Assembly (NCBI GenBank): GCA_963931865.1
Contig: OZ007515.1
Location: 1,229,318-1,293,317 of the forward strand
DNA: 64,000 nt
Direction: 5' to 3'
DNA from: Axinella damicornis
Lineage: Eukaryota > Porifera > Demospongiae > Axinellida > Axinellidae
The translations under genes and the position numbers were made by a program. This document shows, one piece after another, positions 53,218-64,000 of the stretch; the stretch's first letter is position 1, and each line of letters starts with the position of its first letter. The notes under the pieces are model-generated. The model saw only the letters and a list, made by a program, of their open reading frames with translations. It was not told where the DNA came from and did not search any database.

Positions 53218-56044
53218 TCAAGGTGCCAAGAGGTTCAGCTCGGTGCAGGCTATCTTTGCTGCCTCCTGTTCAGCAGCCTTCTTGACAGGATACGCCGCAC
53301 TGGTGAAGGTCATGCTCTTCCCCGATGTGTAAATGGAGACGGTGCTCTTGAAGCCCTCCTCAGTTCGCTCTGTCTCATAGTGCGGTAAGGAAAGCTTTGA
53401 CTTGTGTGTGTACTCCTGGAGGAGATTCTTGAAGGAGACAGCCCCACCAGCACCTGCAGGAAAGAGTGAAGGTGTGCACGTCATATCGACTTCATTCAAG
53501 ATCCTCCTCCCACTTTGAATCATGACATATAGCACAACGGTAGTTGAGGCAGTTAGGCAAAGGGCCAATGCTGAATGCACAAGTGTGTTTATAATTATTT
53601 GAATGTACAGCAAAAGCATATCTCACACTAGTAGAGTAGTTGCAGCAATTTATACATGATGGCACGGGCACATTGACCCTGCACCTGTTCCATGATGGGT
53701 AAGTACATGTATACACTGGCAATGCAATAATTTGGCTCCAAAATCAATGTCTGATTATATTATCCAAGCAGCAGCTTCAAACTTCTTGTTGCAGGTTGCA
53801 GGTAATTCTAGTAGTGAGTAGCTCTAGAATTTCTAAATTCAGTTTTGCTAGCTCTCACTGAAGTGATTGGCTCAGATCTCTCTCAAGCCCTGCCCTCAAG
53901 CTCTAGCTGCAAAGTTGCCTATATACACCCAACTGAGATTTGGTAAGTCCATGCAAGGTACTATACATGTAGTTCATGTAGTTTCAACCAATGGTTTTAA
54001 TTTTGTATAGCTGTGTTTGTGTGCTGAACACTTAATTTGTTCTGCGTGAGCAAGAAGGGTGGTACATGAAGGTGGACTCTCATCTAACCTCGTATATAAT
54101 ATATACGTACCCAAGCCCCACCCCGCACGGGGGTAATCTAGCCTCGTTCCCAGGTCCACACCATTTCAGTAGCACTGCTTTTCCGTACTGCAAGCTGGGC
54201 AGGGGTCTGGGAACGAGGCTACTAGTAATCTACAGTAATCTATACCTGAAAGGGACAAGGGTACAGCTGTCTGATGGGCTTGAGGTACAGGACCACCAGC
54301 AGTACCAGTACCGGATGATGGCTGCTGCTGCTTGTCATCACCCTGTGCAATCCCCATCGCATTCACAGCTTCTGCAGCAGCTATGGCCTCGGCCAGCCTC
54401 TTGGATCCCTGAGGGGGAGACGAGAACGTCATACCCGCTACCGTCACACTGGAGATGTAGCCAACAGAGTCCTCTGGAAACTCGCATGAGTAGGAGGGAA
54501 GAGGGATGTGCTTCTTCTGACAGTAGAGGTTTAGCATCTGCTTGTAGTCTCCGGGCGGGAGAGTCATGTTGGCTCGCTGTGGTGTTCCTCCTCTGCTCTG
54601 TATTGGCACGGCTAGAGATGTAGTGGGCTGGGTTACAGACACTGGAGTTGGCCGAGGGTCCTCAGTGTTAGGGGGACTAAGGCATGGAGGATGGTCAGGT
54701 GGTTGTGATGGCGGCTGCTGGGGAGGGTGACCTGTGAGCAGTGATGGAGTGTGAAAGAAGGAGGGTGGATGCAAAGGGACACTGCTGGTAGTGTGTATGC
54801 TTGCGGCAGCAAGTGGTGTTTGATCTAGCGTGTTTGTCAACACAGGAGGACTGATGCTCTGTTGCTGTGAGGATTGGAGGACCTGCTGCTGTATGGGTGC
54901 TTGCTGAAGGTCACCTGCATGGAACAGAAAGTAGAGCTGCTTTACAACTGCAATGGAGTAATGTACTAATGGTTGCACTGTTCCATCAACTAACTGTTGC
55001 CCTGGCAACCCACTGCAACATCCCATTATCTCTTCCAAACTTTGTGGTTGCTAAGCAACAGACAATTTCAAGCACAACACATCCCAATACAAACATTCAT
55101 CAAACAGTCGAACCTGCATTAGAGAGGGTAAGGGCCTGCAGCCCTAATTCAATAACTGCCAAGGCAGTTGCACTCTCTTTGGCCGTATCAAAATCATCGT
55201 ACTCTCGCATTGTACTGAGCTCACTACCACCTAGAGCGACCTTTGCAGAGTAGTAGCCTCTCACATTCTGAGCTATGTGATAGTTTGGTGGTGACAGTCC
55301 ACGTTGCCGACACAGTGCTTCCAAAGCTTCTTGTGGTTTGGGGATGGGGGGATGCAAAGAGGGAGACCGAATACTGAAAACGGAGTTCTGAGGGCCAGAT
55401 TCAGTCTTCACAGACAAGACGTTCTGCTCGGTTGGAGATGAAGACACCATCCTTGCAGGGCCTCCATGATTGTGGTAGGGATTGGCAGGTATTGCAGAGG
55501 CAGGTCTGCCGATATGTCTCACACTGTCATCCAAATAGGTTCGCTCCTGATGTATAGGTATATGGATAGGCTGAATGGGTGGATTCAAAACGCTTGCTGG
55601 AGGTGGCTGCGTATGAAGGGGAGGCATCTTAGGAGCTGGGGCTGAAAGGTGTGGTTGACTGTGGTTAGGTACTAGTCCAGCAGTCATCCCTGGAGGAGGG
55701 AGCTGTCCACTAGGTCCCACTTGTCCGGAGGTGCTTCCAAGAAGAGGAGGAGGGGGAGTAGCTGGCTGCTGACGGCTCCTACGTTTCTTCGAGGTTGTCA
55801 GGCTGTCAATCAACTGGTCTATATTGGCCACCCCTGGGTGGCTCTGGACTATAAACTGTATGGCAGTACTGGCAGCATCGTCTTCAGCTGCTTTTTTCGT
55901 TGAGTGAGCTCTCTGTGATTTGTGTGGTGTCTCAGCAACAGTGACAGTACTTACAAATCCTTCAGACAATCGTTCAGTTGAGTAACAAGGTATGGCTGTA
56001 TGCGTCTTTTGACAGAACAGGTTCAACTTGCTCTTGCTGGTCAT
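53218..56044 (-). CDS. Protein with four dsRNA-binding domains
   Basis: Exons 56044-55114, 54914-54246, 53453-53218; 611 aa, phases agree. dsRBD1 about 3-72 (SKLNLFCQKTHTAIPCYSTE, STKKAAEDDAASTAIQFI), dsRBD2 about 240-308 (ALEALCRQRGLSPPNYHIAQ, DTAKESATALAVIELGL), dsRBD3 about 435-510 (YKQMLNLYCQKKHIPLPSYS, KRLAEAIAAAEAVNAMGI), dsRBD4 about 538-608 (FKNLLQEYTHKSKLSLPHYE, VKKAAEQEAAKIACTELNLL). The linkers are Pro/Gln-rich and probably disordered. The basic KKA helix start that contacts RNA is present in domains 1 and 4, altered in 2 and 3. No catalytic domain is seen. Candidate roles are a Dicer or Argonaute partner or another dsRNA sensor; not decidable from sequence. It is divergent with ESRP. 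Confidence 0.88.
54139..54224. mobile_element. Foldback element
   Basis: TAGCCTCGTTCCCAGGTCC at left and GGGTCTGGGAACGAGGCTA at right; interior palindrome AGCACTGC/GTACTGCAAGC. Intron of the dsRBD gene. Confidence 0.9.
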
Positions 56045-56430
56045 TGCATTATTTGCTTACATATTTTGGGGGGGTTCTAGTACTGATCAGGTACCTTCAT
56101 GCAAGTTCCTGCTCACCTTTTAGATTTTGGCTCACATAATTTTACAGCTCAAGCATTCCACGTCAAATGGTGCAGTAGATGAGATTTGACGGCTGTACCT
56201 CGCGTAAACAGGTAGTCGGTGTTTATATTTTATATTAAATACCAGACCTCACCTTCAACCTCGCGGAATGCTAAGTTTAGCCATAGTTAGCTCAGACTGC
56301 AGTACTGAGTTCACTCAATTAACGCCGCGCCCCTATTGCGCCACGTGCGTTTCATTCAACCACGTGCACGTGCAGCATCTTTATTGTGCGCGCGCACACT
56401 AACTGAAGCATGTGCTGAGGATTTGTGTCA

Positions 56431-59400
56431 ATGGCATCTCGAGCGTTCGAGCATCTTGTTTTGTTCACCGTTGCCACATCTTTGGGAGAGGAGGAGACCG
56501 ACGAAAAGCAGATCGTATTGGTGGCCTGGCTAATACTGAGCACCTCTAAGAATCAGGTGAGCACTAATTAGATGTCATGGATGTCTACCCGTTAGCTTAC
56601 CATTCTCCGCTGTCGTGATGTGCAGACGTAGGGGCTATGGTTAAGTGGTAAATCGATGAAGCTACACACTGTGGAAACTGCAGTATGCACAAAACGAGCA
56701 AGTTTCAAAATAGTTGTAAATTGACCTTTTGGGTGCGAAGTTCATGGCGACTGCTATGTCAAAAGAACCATGACATGAAATTCCGTGTATCTACATTGCT
56801 ACACAACACCATGCAGGTCACAAAATTTGAAGTGTGCAACTTTCTAATGTGCTGTAATATTAGCCTCGTCCTCAGGCCTCAGCCAGGGAAAAGTTTTCTC
56901 CGCAGCTGCAAGATAAATCTGGGCGGAGGCCTGGGAGCAAAGCTACTGTAATATCACTGACCTCTGGTGGTGCAATCTGCATTTTTTACTATGGGAGCTG
57001 GAGGGCATTACATCACCATGCTGCTTGGTGATTGGTCAGTATCCACATCACATGATCACGTTGTGACAAATGAAACGCACATCTCCAGGTCGTAGCCAAG
57101 GAGCAGGTATTGGTCTGCCCCTCTCAAGGAGCTCCAGCTCAGAAGGACCTTCCTGCTGGCATTAGAGCCGACGCTGTTCAGAGTGCAAAGACAATGGCTG
57201 TCGTTCTCAAACAGGTTTGTTATAGACAAGAGTTGATTACCATGGTAACATAATATACCGTAATTTGGGAAAGTTTCGTTGTTAAAATATTTTCGTAGAC
57301 GGAGACGGCTACGAAAATTAAACGCACGAAAATATTTCGACAGCTAATTATTAAAACAACGATAATTTTACGGTACGAACTCTGATTGCGAAACAGTTCA
57401 ACGATGTCAATTCGAAGCTACTTCAAGCCGAAGGACGGTCTTCCCGATCCCAGGGTGTCGTTATCTTCTTGTCTGCCCTCGCAGGCAATCGCTCTTGCGA
57501 ACAATGAAGTGGAGAAGGTGACGAGCGATACAGGCAAGCAGCGTGGTCAATACAGGAGGTGAGACGAACTACTTTTGAGCGTTGCGTGGCTCCCTCTCAC
57601 ATATCAGCATTTCTCCAGCTGCTGCCTCCCATATTTCTTTGTACACATGGTAGCCTCGAATACAACAGACTGTTTCGAACTCCTCCATGCCAGATCGCTC
57701 GAATTTGGCGTCGCAAATGTACACGTGTTAAAAATGTTTCGTGTTAAAAAATTTTCGTTGCCCGGATGGGCTACGAAAATATTTTAACACGAAAATATTT
57801 CACATGAAATATTTTCAACTCGAATAATTCTCAATTTACGGTAGCAACATAATCTCTGCGTAATTGATATACCCACACCTGGAAAGAAGCCCACACTCCT
57901 TATTACGGGACGATCGTTATTACACCCATCCTCCAAAAGTGCATATGTAGGCATGCTCTGACGACCAGGCAGCAGGATGCGAACCATTTTTGTCCGACTC
58001 TGACACCGGGTGGTGAGTGATGTTGGCATTCACGGTTGGACTTGTCCATTACCCGACCATTAAATGTAGTGGGTGTACTTTCAAGTGGAATGTCAAAACA
58101 CGCAAAAATAAGCCCACCTCCCCATTTTGATTAGCCCCTTGAGTTCCTCTCCCATGGGCATGTGGTGCATTCTACATGTATGTATGGTCGGAGTTTGGAT
58201 TGATTTTGTGATAGGCTCATAGGTTTCATAGCTAGAGTGTGTGTCTTTTAATGCAAGAATTTGACACGTGAACAGATAAACTATGTGTGTATCTATCTAT
58301 CTACATGTATCTATCTACATGTATCTATCTATCTCCCCCCCTGCTGTATTACAAACAGTTCCAGACAACCCTAGGCAAGATTGGCAATAGCTTCTGTCTG
58401 TTGACGGCTGGGCCCCTCCCCCTCCGCAACCTCCTACACCCTGAGATGCACAGAGCCGGTATCCCACTTCAGAAGCATCTCTGTCGCTACTTTGACATCT
58501 GCGCCGAGTTTTCCCAGACTTTCCCCAATGTGCAGTCCACCTCGACCCTGGAGGAAATCTGTGATAGTATCCTGAATATACCTACTAAACACGTATGATG
58601 GATGGGAGTCAAACGGAATGAACGAAATGTTCAAACAGAAGTCACTCACAGGTCACATGCGCATGCTCCATTCGCTACATGTACCTCCAGTAAGGGGCAC
58701 ACACACACTCACACACCTGTACATGTGTGACAGATGTCCACTCGTGGTAGCTCTCTGGCATCTGCTACATGTAATCCAGTGACAGTTGAAGAAGTGTTAC
58801 AGTTGCCCCTCCCCTTGTGCCACAACCCATTTTGACACGTGAATGAGTGAGGTAAACAAAGCATACTGTGTGGACAAGCCTCAATGCTAAGTAGAGTGTT
58901 ATAAGCAAGGTAAAAAGCAGTATGTCAGGTGCCTTGGCCAGCTCTTCAAGTTCAATGAGTCAAGCTGTGGAGCTTGTATTAAGATGCTTGTGCTTTATTT
59001 TGCGGGTCTGTATATTGCAAGCTTTCTGCAATGTTATGATTCCCCTTCTTTCCATGGTATAACCTGTATTTAGCTTGTAAAGCGTGGGGTACCACAGCTC
59101 CATGGGTGTCTGTCCTTGACAGCCTGTAGCCCTCGGGATCAGTGTGGGGAGCAGTGAACCGAAGTACGGGTTGGGGGAGCTGAAGATGGTGTCTGACATT
59201 ACACAGAAACTCATTTCTCAAGGTGCAGCTCGCTGCAAGCAGTATGATGGCATGGCCAATTTGTCTAGACCCTTTCAGGGAACAAAAGAGGCGAGCATTC
59301 ACGCCTGGTCTAGATAGGGTAGGTCTTTTTGTTACTTAGTTCTGCACAATCGTGTGTCTGCAGGGCATGTGTTTGACAGACCCGAAGTGATTCACGAAGA

Positions 59401-62400
59401 ATGCAATTACTCGGCGATCGTGAAGTAAGTCACTTGTTGAATAACACATGCTGATGACACTGCTCTCCCCATCTCAATCCACATTCTTCTACGAACATCC
59501 CACTTCCTCCTTTCTGCCCCCCCCCCCCCCAGTCCCAGCCAGGTGCTGGAAGGCTGTGTGGTGAGATTACGAGGTCTTCCATTCCAAGCCTCGCTGAAGG
59601 AAGTGGCTGGGTTCTTGGCTGGAGTCAACTGCATCCCGTAAGTGCTGTGACTATTACCCAGGGTGCACCGACCCTAAGGGGAAGAGGGCGTGTAAGTGTA
59701 GAGCTAGAGCTTCAAAATCCCCAAATCTATATACAGGTGTACGTTTAAGAAGTGACCTCAAAAGATAGAATTCACTAATTGAAAGGTCAACAAGTGTATC
59801 CTCCGGACAAAATTTACTAATTGAAAACATGGTGCTCAAGTACGCTTCCTCCCGCCAGCTTTATTCATACGGTTTTGATTTACATGTAGATCAACTGATG
59901 GGTCACAATATGCATGACCTGACTCCCTCACCGTCCCTCCAACCCGCCATCCCTCCTGTCCCCCCCTCCCCCCCTCCCTCACTCACTCACTCACTCCCTC
60001 CCACCCTCCCTCATTCCCCAGAGGAGGCCTGGTGTTCGGGATCAACGCTGTGGGCCGGCGGACCGGGGAGGCCCTAGTGGCTCTGGAGTCGCCCGAGCAG
60101 GCAGAACTAGTGCAGAAGAGACACAAGCATTACCTCGATCAACGATACATCGAGGTGAGCGTTTGCTCATTTTTTCTGTTTCCTCGAAAAATTGTGTGTC
60201 ACATCTGATGTTCGTCACTTTGTCTGCTGTTCCTGCCTACCTGTAGGTCTATGAGGCGACTCGAGAAGACTTTCTCCACTATGCAGGCAGCGGTGGTGGT
60301 GGTGGGTCATCCGGCGACGATGTGGCCATAGTCCGCATGCAGGGCCTGCCGTACAGAGCCTCCGAGGAAGACATTGTAAGAATGAACTTTTTTGGCGTAA
60401 TTTGTACCTTAGTTGTCCATGTGAATGACATCGTTCACTGATTTTGTTTGTCTCTCCGTTTATTCCTCCGTTTAATAATTGGTCTGAGCATCTTGTACCA
60501 ACCATTAATCTCCGAGTTAGCCTCGTTCCCAGGCCCGAGAGAGGGAGGAGAAAAGGGCCTGGTGTCCACCGTTTGCACATGCGCTTAATCGCGGTGGAGT
60601 TCCACCGGCACCACGGAAGTTTGATTTATGTTTGTACACTAAACGTTACGTAGTCCGTACAGTAAACATAGTAAATGGAATCGGATATGGTCTGTGGCAT
60701 GCGTTACAGCCTCACCCACACCCACACCTGCCACACCTGCCACACCCACACCTCCCACACCCACACCCACACCCACAGGTTGAGTTCTTTGGTCCGGATG
60801 TCGACGTGAAGGATGGAGAGGATGGTGTGCTCATAGTGAGGTTCTCGGACGGCCGTGCCTCAGGTGATGCCTTCACGGTCTTCAAGTCTGAAAATGAAAT
60901 GAAGAAAGCTCTGGAGAAGGACAGGACCTCGATGGGATCACGCTACGTTGAGCTTTTCAGGAGCTCCGTGAAGGAGTTTCAACTGGTATGGACCGTGATG
61001 GTCTTTCTGCTAATGTCCTCAGTCCTCTCTTGTTTCAGTGTGTGTGTGCATGTGGTGTGTATCTGTTTGTGACTGTGTTTGTGTTGTACTGTATACATGT
61101 ACGTACATGTATGTGTGTGTCAGTGTCTGTGTATGTGCATGTTGTGTACATGTATGTGTGTGTGACTGTGTTTCAGCAATTGTGTTTCTCCCTCTCCTGC
61201 TCCCAGGTGCTGAATCGATCTGGTTCCTTGGACCAGCAGCAACACTTTACGGATATGCTTGGCCTGGTTGTGGATGCGGACTCAGATGGAGATGGTCTGA
61301 GGGGGAGAGAGAGGAACTGTGTGAAGCTTCGGGGACTGCCGTGGTCCGCCAACCCAGAGGACATCATCAAGTTCTTTGGAGAGCTCAAGGATGACATATG
61401 CACACATGGTGTACACATGGTGCTCAATGCAATGGTGAGTAATCCCTTTACCTCTCCTCTCCCTCCCTCCCTCCCTCCCTCCCTCCCTCCCTCCCTCCCT
61501 CCCTCCCTCCCTCCCTCCCTCCCTCCCTCCCTCCCTCCCTCCCTCCCTCCCTTCATCCCTCTGTACCTGTGTTTCTGGTATGTAGTACACCATGATGATG
61601 GACATCTCCCTCTGAGATTGTGAGCACAATTCTTCCTCCGTACAGAATCGTCCCACTGGTGACTGCTATGTGCAGCTGAAGTCGGTGGACGCTGCATCTA
61701 CAGCCTCCGAGCAGCTGCACAAACAATACATCGGCAATCGTTACATTGAGGTCTTCCAGGTAGGAGAAGGGAATGTGGAACTCTGTTCATGCTCCCAACA
61801 TAATCCTCAGAGTAATCCTCAGCATACCACTGTAATCCTCACTGTGTATACTACAGTAGTCTCTATTGCATCCAGTGTTCTGGCGATGAGGTTGCCCATG
61901 CTCTCCTGGACTCTGGTGGAGGACGTAGCTCTGGCTCCTACCGTGGTGGGGGAGGAGGAGGAGGGGGTGGAGGTGGGAGGGAAGGTGGGAGGAGAAGACA
62001 GGGGAGTGGAGGTGCTGTGGTGAAGGCGAGAGGACTACCCTTCAGTACCACAGAGTATGAGTTGGCTGGATTCTTTGAAGAATATGATGTAAGTATACAA
62101 GTGAAAGCTCTCAGTAGACGACACATAGGGGGTGTTTGTCCCTTGTAGAGTGGTTGTTCTCTTTCAAAATGTATTAGTGTTGCTCACATGACCCTCAACG
62201 AATCAGACACATTATCTTGATATTGCACATTTTACAAATACCAGCAGCTGTTACAGCTAAGTGAGTAGCATTGCGGGGTTAGTTCGGCTCTGCGTTACCC
62301 TTAACCGTTACTACATTGCCCTAAACCCCGTAGTGCACAAAAACTGTTCACAAGGAATCTTGCAACATTGGCTACTGTCCCACAGGTGAAAGAGAGAGAC

Positions 62401-62544
62401 GTTGAGATTGTGTACAACCACTCCGGCCGATCCATTGGCATCGGTTACGTCACATTCTCATCCCGGAGCCAGGCCCAACAGGCCATCACGGAGAAAGATG
62501 GAAAACACATAGGTCACCGATATGTTGAACTGTCCATGAATTGA
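56431..62544 (+). CDS. ESRP1: Epithelial splicing regulatory protein (ESRP/Fusilli) with four RRMs
   Basis: Exons 56431-56556, 57089-57214, 58359-58592, 59123-59222, 59364-59424, 59533-59637, 60022-60154, 60247-60375, 60779-60985, 61207-61434, 61646-61759, 61876-62088, 62386-62544; 644 aa, phases agree. The N-terminal ~200 residues are the RNase-H-like domain of ESRP ([40 protein letters not shown]). RRM1 [23 protein letters not shown]2 [23 protein letters not shown]3 [20 protein letters not shown], then a Gly-rich linker and RRM4 [20 protein letters not shown] ending six residues before the stop. ESRP directs alternative splicing in epithelia by binding GU-rich RNA. The RRM4 is complete, unlike the short C-terminal remnant of vertebrate ESRPs as I recall them. 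Start at 56431 suits the family length. Confidence 0.93.
56860..56944. mobile_element. Foldback element, diverged
   Basis: TAGCCTCGTCCTCAGGCCTC and GAGGCCTGGGAGCAAAGCTA. ESRP intron 1. Confidence 0.8.
57258..57845 (+). mobile_element. Non-autonomous DNA-transposon-like insertion with short ORF
   Basis: Ends TACCGTAATTT (57258) and AATTTACGGTA (57835-57845) are inverted. A second inner copy ATTTTACGGTA lies near 57376. Both flanks contain long palindromes around CTACGAAAAT and ATTTTCGTAG. Between them, 57404-57562 encodes 52 aa be­ginning [17 protein letters not shown] and ending KQRGQYRR, followed by a donor-like GGTGAGA. I recall similar N-termini in transposase-like proteins of sponge genomes; that recollection is not certain. 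It lies in ESRP intron 2. Confidence 0.6.
60516..60560. mobile_element. Foldback element half copy
   Basis: TAGCCTCGTTCCCAGGCCC near 60519 with a degraded partner GGGCCTGG at 60555; ESRP intron. Confidence 0.6.
61458..61553. repeat. (CCCT)n microsatellite
   Basis: About 24 CCCT units in the ESRP intron after RRM3. Confidence 0.97.
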
Positions 62545-63032
62545 CCATATTGTAGTGATTTTGGCTGTGTTGTGCACTCGCCTACACTTACTACTTCTGT
62601 CCAATCACAAGTGCATAACATGGGCTTCATTATGTAACCTTTTGTGCATGTTGCTACATACATTGTATTATTGACTTTTGTCATTAATGTAATATATTTT
62701 TCCCCGTAACATTGCGGAGACAAAGTACCTTGCAGGCCTTATTAGGGTGAGCCGGAAGAAGTTCGTATTTCTTACTGTTACACTAAATGTTTGATTTGTG
62801 AACAAGACGGTGAGAATTACACGAGCTGTGTTGAGGATGATCACGATCGAGTGAAGTAGAAGATTGCACGTACAATGCATGTGCGCTATAATGAAATTTT
62901 ATGCCGGCCACGTCATGACGTCAGAGTCCAAAGAACGGGGTACGTACGCGCGCGTTACGGCGCGGCGGGGTGTGGCCAGTGAGGGACTCCCTCTTCATTA
63001 TTATCCCTCTCGCGCAGGAGTCAACAATTGCA
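62545..63032. other. Intergenic region between ESRP and the KIND gene
   Basis: ESRP 3' flank, then a more GC/CpG-rich stretch from about 62890 (GTACGCGCGCGTTACGGCGC) that is probably the promoter of the next gene. No other gene seen. Confidence 0.6.
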
Positions 63033-63764
63033 ATGGAGCTGAGGGTCTTACCTCGGGGTGCTGACGGCTCCGTCCAGCGTGTATATGGGCTCGTGTTAAC
63101 AGAGATAGCGCACAGGTTCGCCTCCCCGTTCACGGAGGACCAGGCGTGGGCGGTGTGCTACCAGTGCGCCAGGAGGTTGTTGGAGGACGGAGAGAAGAGG
63201 GGCTACCCGATGTCAGTCGGCGCTCTGCCTTTGCTGCGTATGAACAGCGTAGTGGTTTCAGCGGAGGGTACGGTGGAGTTGCTCTGGGAGGCAGGAGGTG
63301 AGTGAGGGGGCGGCAGCTAGTGTATAAACAAGCTATGAATATCATTAATACCCTAGTCTACATGTGTGAAAAAACGTTGCTGGAATAATTATGTAGTTCC
63401 AGACTTCCTGAGCAGAGACCTGTCTCATAATGGCTACCATGCACAAAAACTGTTGTGAGAAAAGAACATTACCGGGGGTATGCACTATGCAGAAATGAAA
63501 TGAACTGTATCGTTAGTATTTCCGTATTTCACATTTCCAAAATGACGTGAGACATTTATTAATCATGAGTTCCCCAACAGAAGCATAATGCTCCTGTAGA
63601 TGTGGGGGTACAAAATGTCTCACTATTCCATTCATCCATACTGGCATTATCACCTGTACAGTTACATCAGCATCCTCATGAAATGCCTCTCTGGTATCCT
63701 AGCAACAATTCTTCCCTCCACAGAGAGTCAATCACATCCTGACTACCACCAGGATTGCAAACAG
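63033..63764 (+). CDS. SPIRE-like KIND-domain protein, 5' end only
   Basis: Exons 63033-63297 and 63724-63764; the gene continues beyond the window, but I see no further exon up to 64000. Residues 15-85 match the KIND (kinase non-catalytic C-lobe) domain of the actin nucleator SPIRE: TEDQAWAVCYQCARRLLED is nearly the SPIRE signature EEQAWAVCYQ. The second exon is hydrophilic (SHPDYHQDCKQ) and phase-compatible. In SPIRE this domain binds the tail of formin (FMN) and is followed by WH2 repeats; those would lie outside. Other KIND proteins are less similar. The ATG at 63033 is the first in frame (the upstream open frame lacks ATG). Confidence 0.78.
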
Positions 63765-64000
63765 GTAGGTGGGCACTGGTGGCTTACTGGACAACCATCT
63801 CGGTGGGGCAGACGCGGGTTAATTGTCTTGCCAAGCCATCTTGGTGAATTCAGCCCTGTTCGCAAGGCTAGTCTTGTTTCACCTACCATGCTAGCACTGG
63901 AGGTAGTGATGGCCTGTTGATGAGCCTGCCTTTACCCAGCTGTGGGTTCCCAGAGATGATTCTCATTGACTTCAATCTTAGCAGATCAATGGATATTCAA
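63765..64000. other. Intron or flank, nothing seen
   Basis: Probably an intron of the KIND gene. Contains CGCAAGGCTAGTCTTGTTTC, perhaps half of a foldback element. Confidence 0.5.

Noticed and set aside
57258..57376. Separate small MITE distinct from the larger insertion
   Set aside because: It shares the left end with the 588-bp element, so I treat it as nested or internal duplication; borders cannot be settled from one copy.

Overview
The window is nuclear DNA of an early-branching animal, most likely a sponge. That placement is an inference. The sequence shows intron-rich protein genes with GT-AG splicing, mostly short introns, very little intergenic DNA, and orthologues that are typical of animals: ANKH, IMPACT, CIBAR/FAM92, HEATR3, E2F4/5, ESRP, a SPIRE-type KIND domain and Knickkopf/Skeletor-type DM13-DOMON proteins. 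I assembled the gene models by hand from splice sites, reading phase and similarity to families I know. Every multi-exon model below closes in frame unless I say otherwise.

Layout. 0-4.1 kb (+): an ANKH-type membrane exporter, interrupted by a 200-bp assembly gap. 5.1-19.7 kb (-): three neighbouring genes for secreted, probably GPI-anchored proteins. From right to left they carry one DM13 domain (189 aa), three DM13 domains (463 aa), and a DOMON plus a cupredoxin-like domain (432 aa). Together they hold the parts of insect Knickkopf, but split over three genes. A single-exon UBE2T (+) sits between the second and third. 19.8-22.9 kb (+): IMPACT. 23.5-24.9 kb (-): mitochondrial phenylalanyl-tRNA synthetase. 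25.4-26.9 kb (+): a three-RRM protein of RBM12/hnRNP-H type. 27.1-29.8 kb (-): CIBAR/FAM92. 29.9-30.7 kb (+): 6-phosphogluconolactonase. 30.7-36.0 kb (-): HEATR3. 36.1-47.1 kb (+): a 1311-aa TPR-like protein I cannot name; one 3.3-kb intron contains a Penelope-like relic, an antisense multi-pass membrane-protein gene and a tRNA-derived SINE. 48.2-48.6 kb (-): mitochondrial ribosomal protein uL30m. 48.9-52.3 kb (+): E2F4/5. 53.2-56.0 kb (-): a protein with four dsRNA-binding domains. 56.4-62.5 kb (+): ESRP with four RRMs. 63.0 kb to the end (+): the start of a KIND-domain (SPIRE-like) gene.

Organisation. Seven head-to-head gene pairs have start codons 86 to about 580 bp apart. They are the one-DM13 gene/IMPACT, DOMON gene/UBE2T, FARS2/RRM protein, CIBAR/PGLS, HEATR3/TPR protein, uL30m/E2F and the dsRBD protein/ESRP. 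Most of the non-coding DNA is introns loaded with C/G-rich microsatellites and with a very abundant foldback element whose ends read TAGCCTCGTTCCCAG...CTGGGAACGAGGCTA (about 20 copies, one amplified into a tandem array). Pathways represented include PPi/citrate/ATP export, extracellular matrix or redox modification, Fanconi-type ubiquitination, translational control through GCN2, mitochondrial translation, the pentose phosphate pathway, ribosome assembly (5S RNP), cell-cycle transcription, epithelial splicing and actin nucleation.
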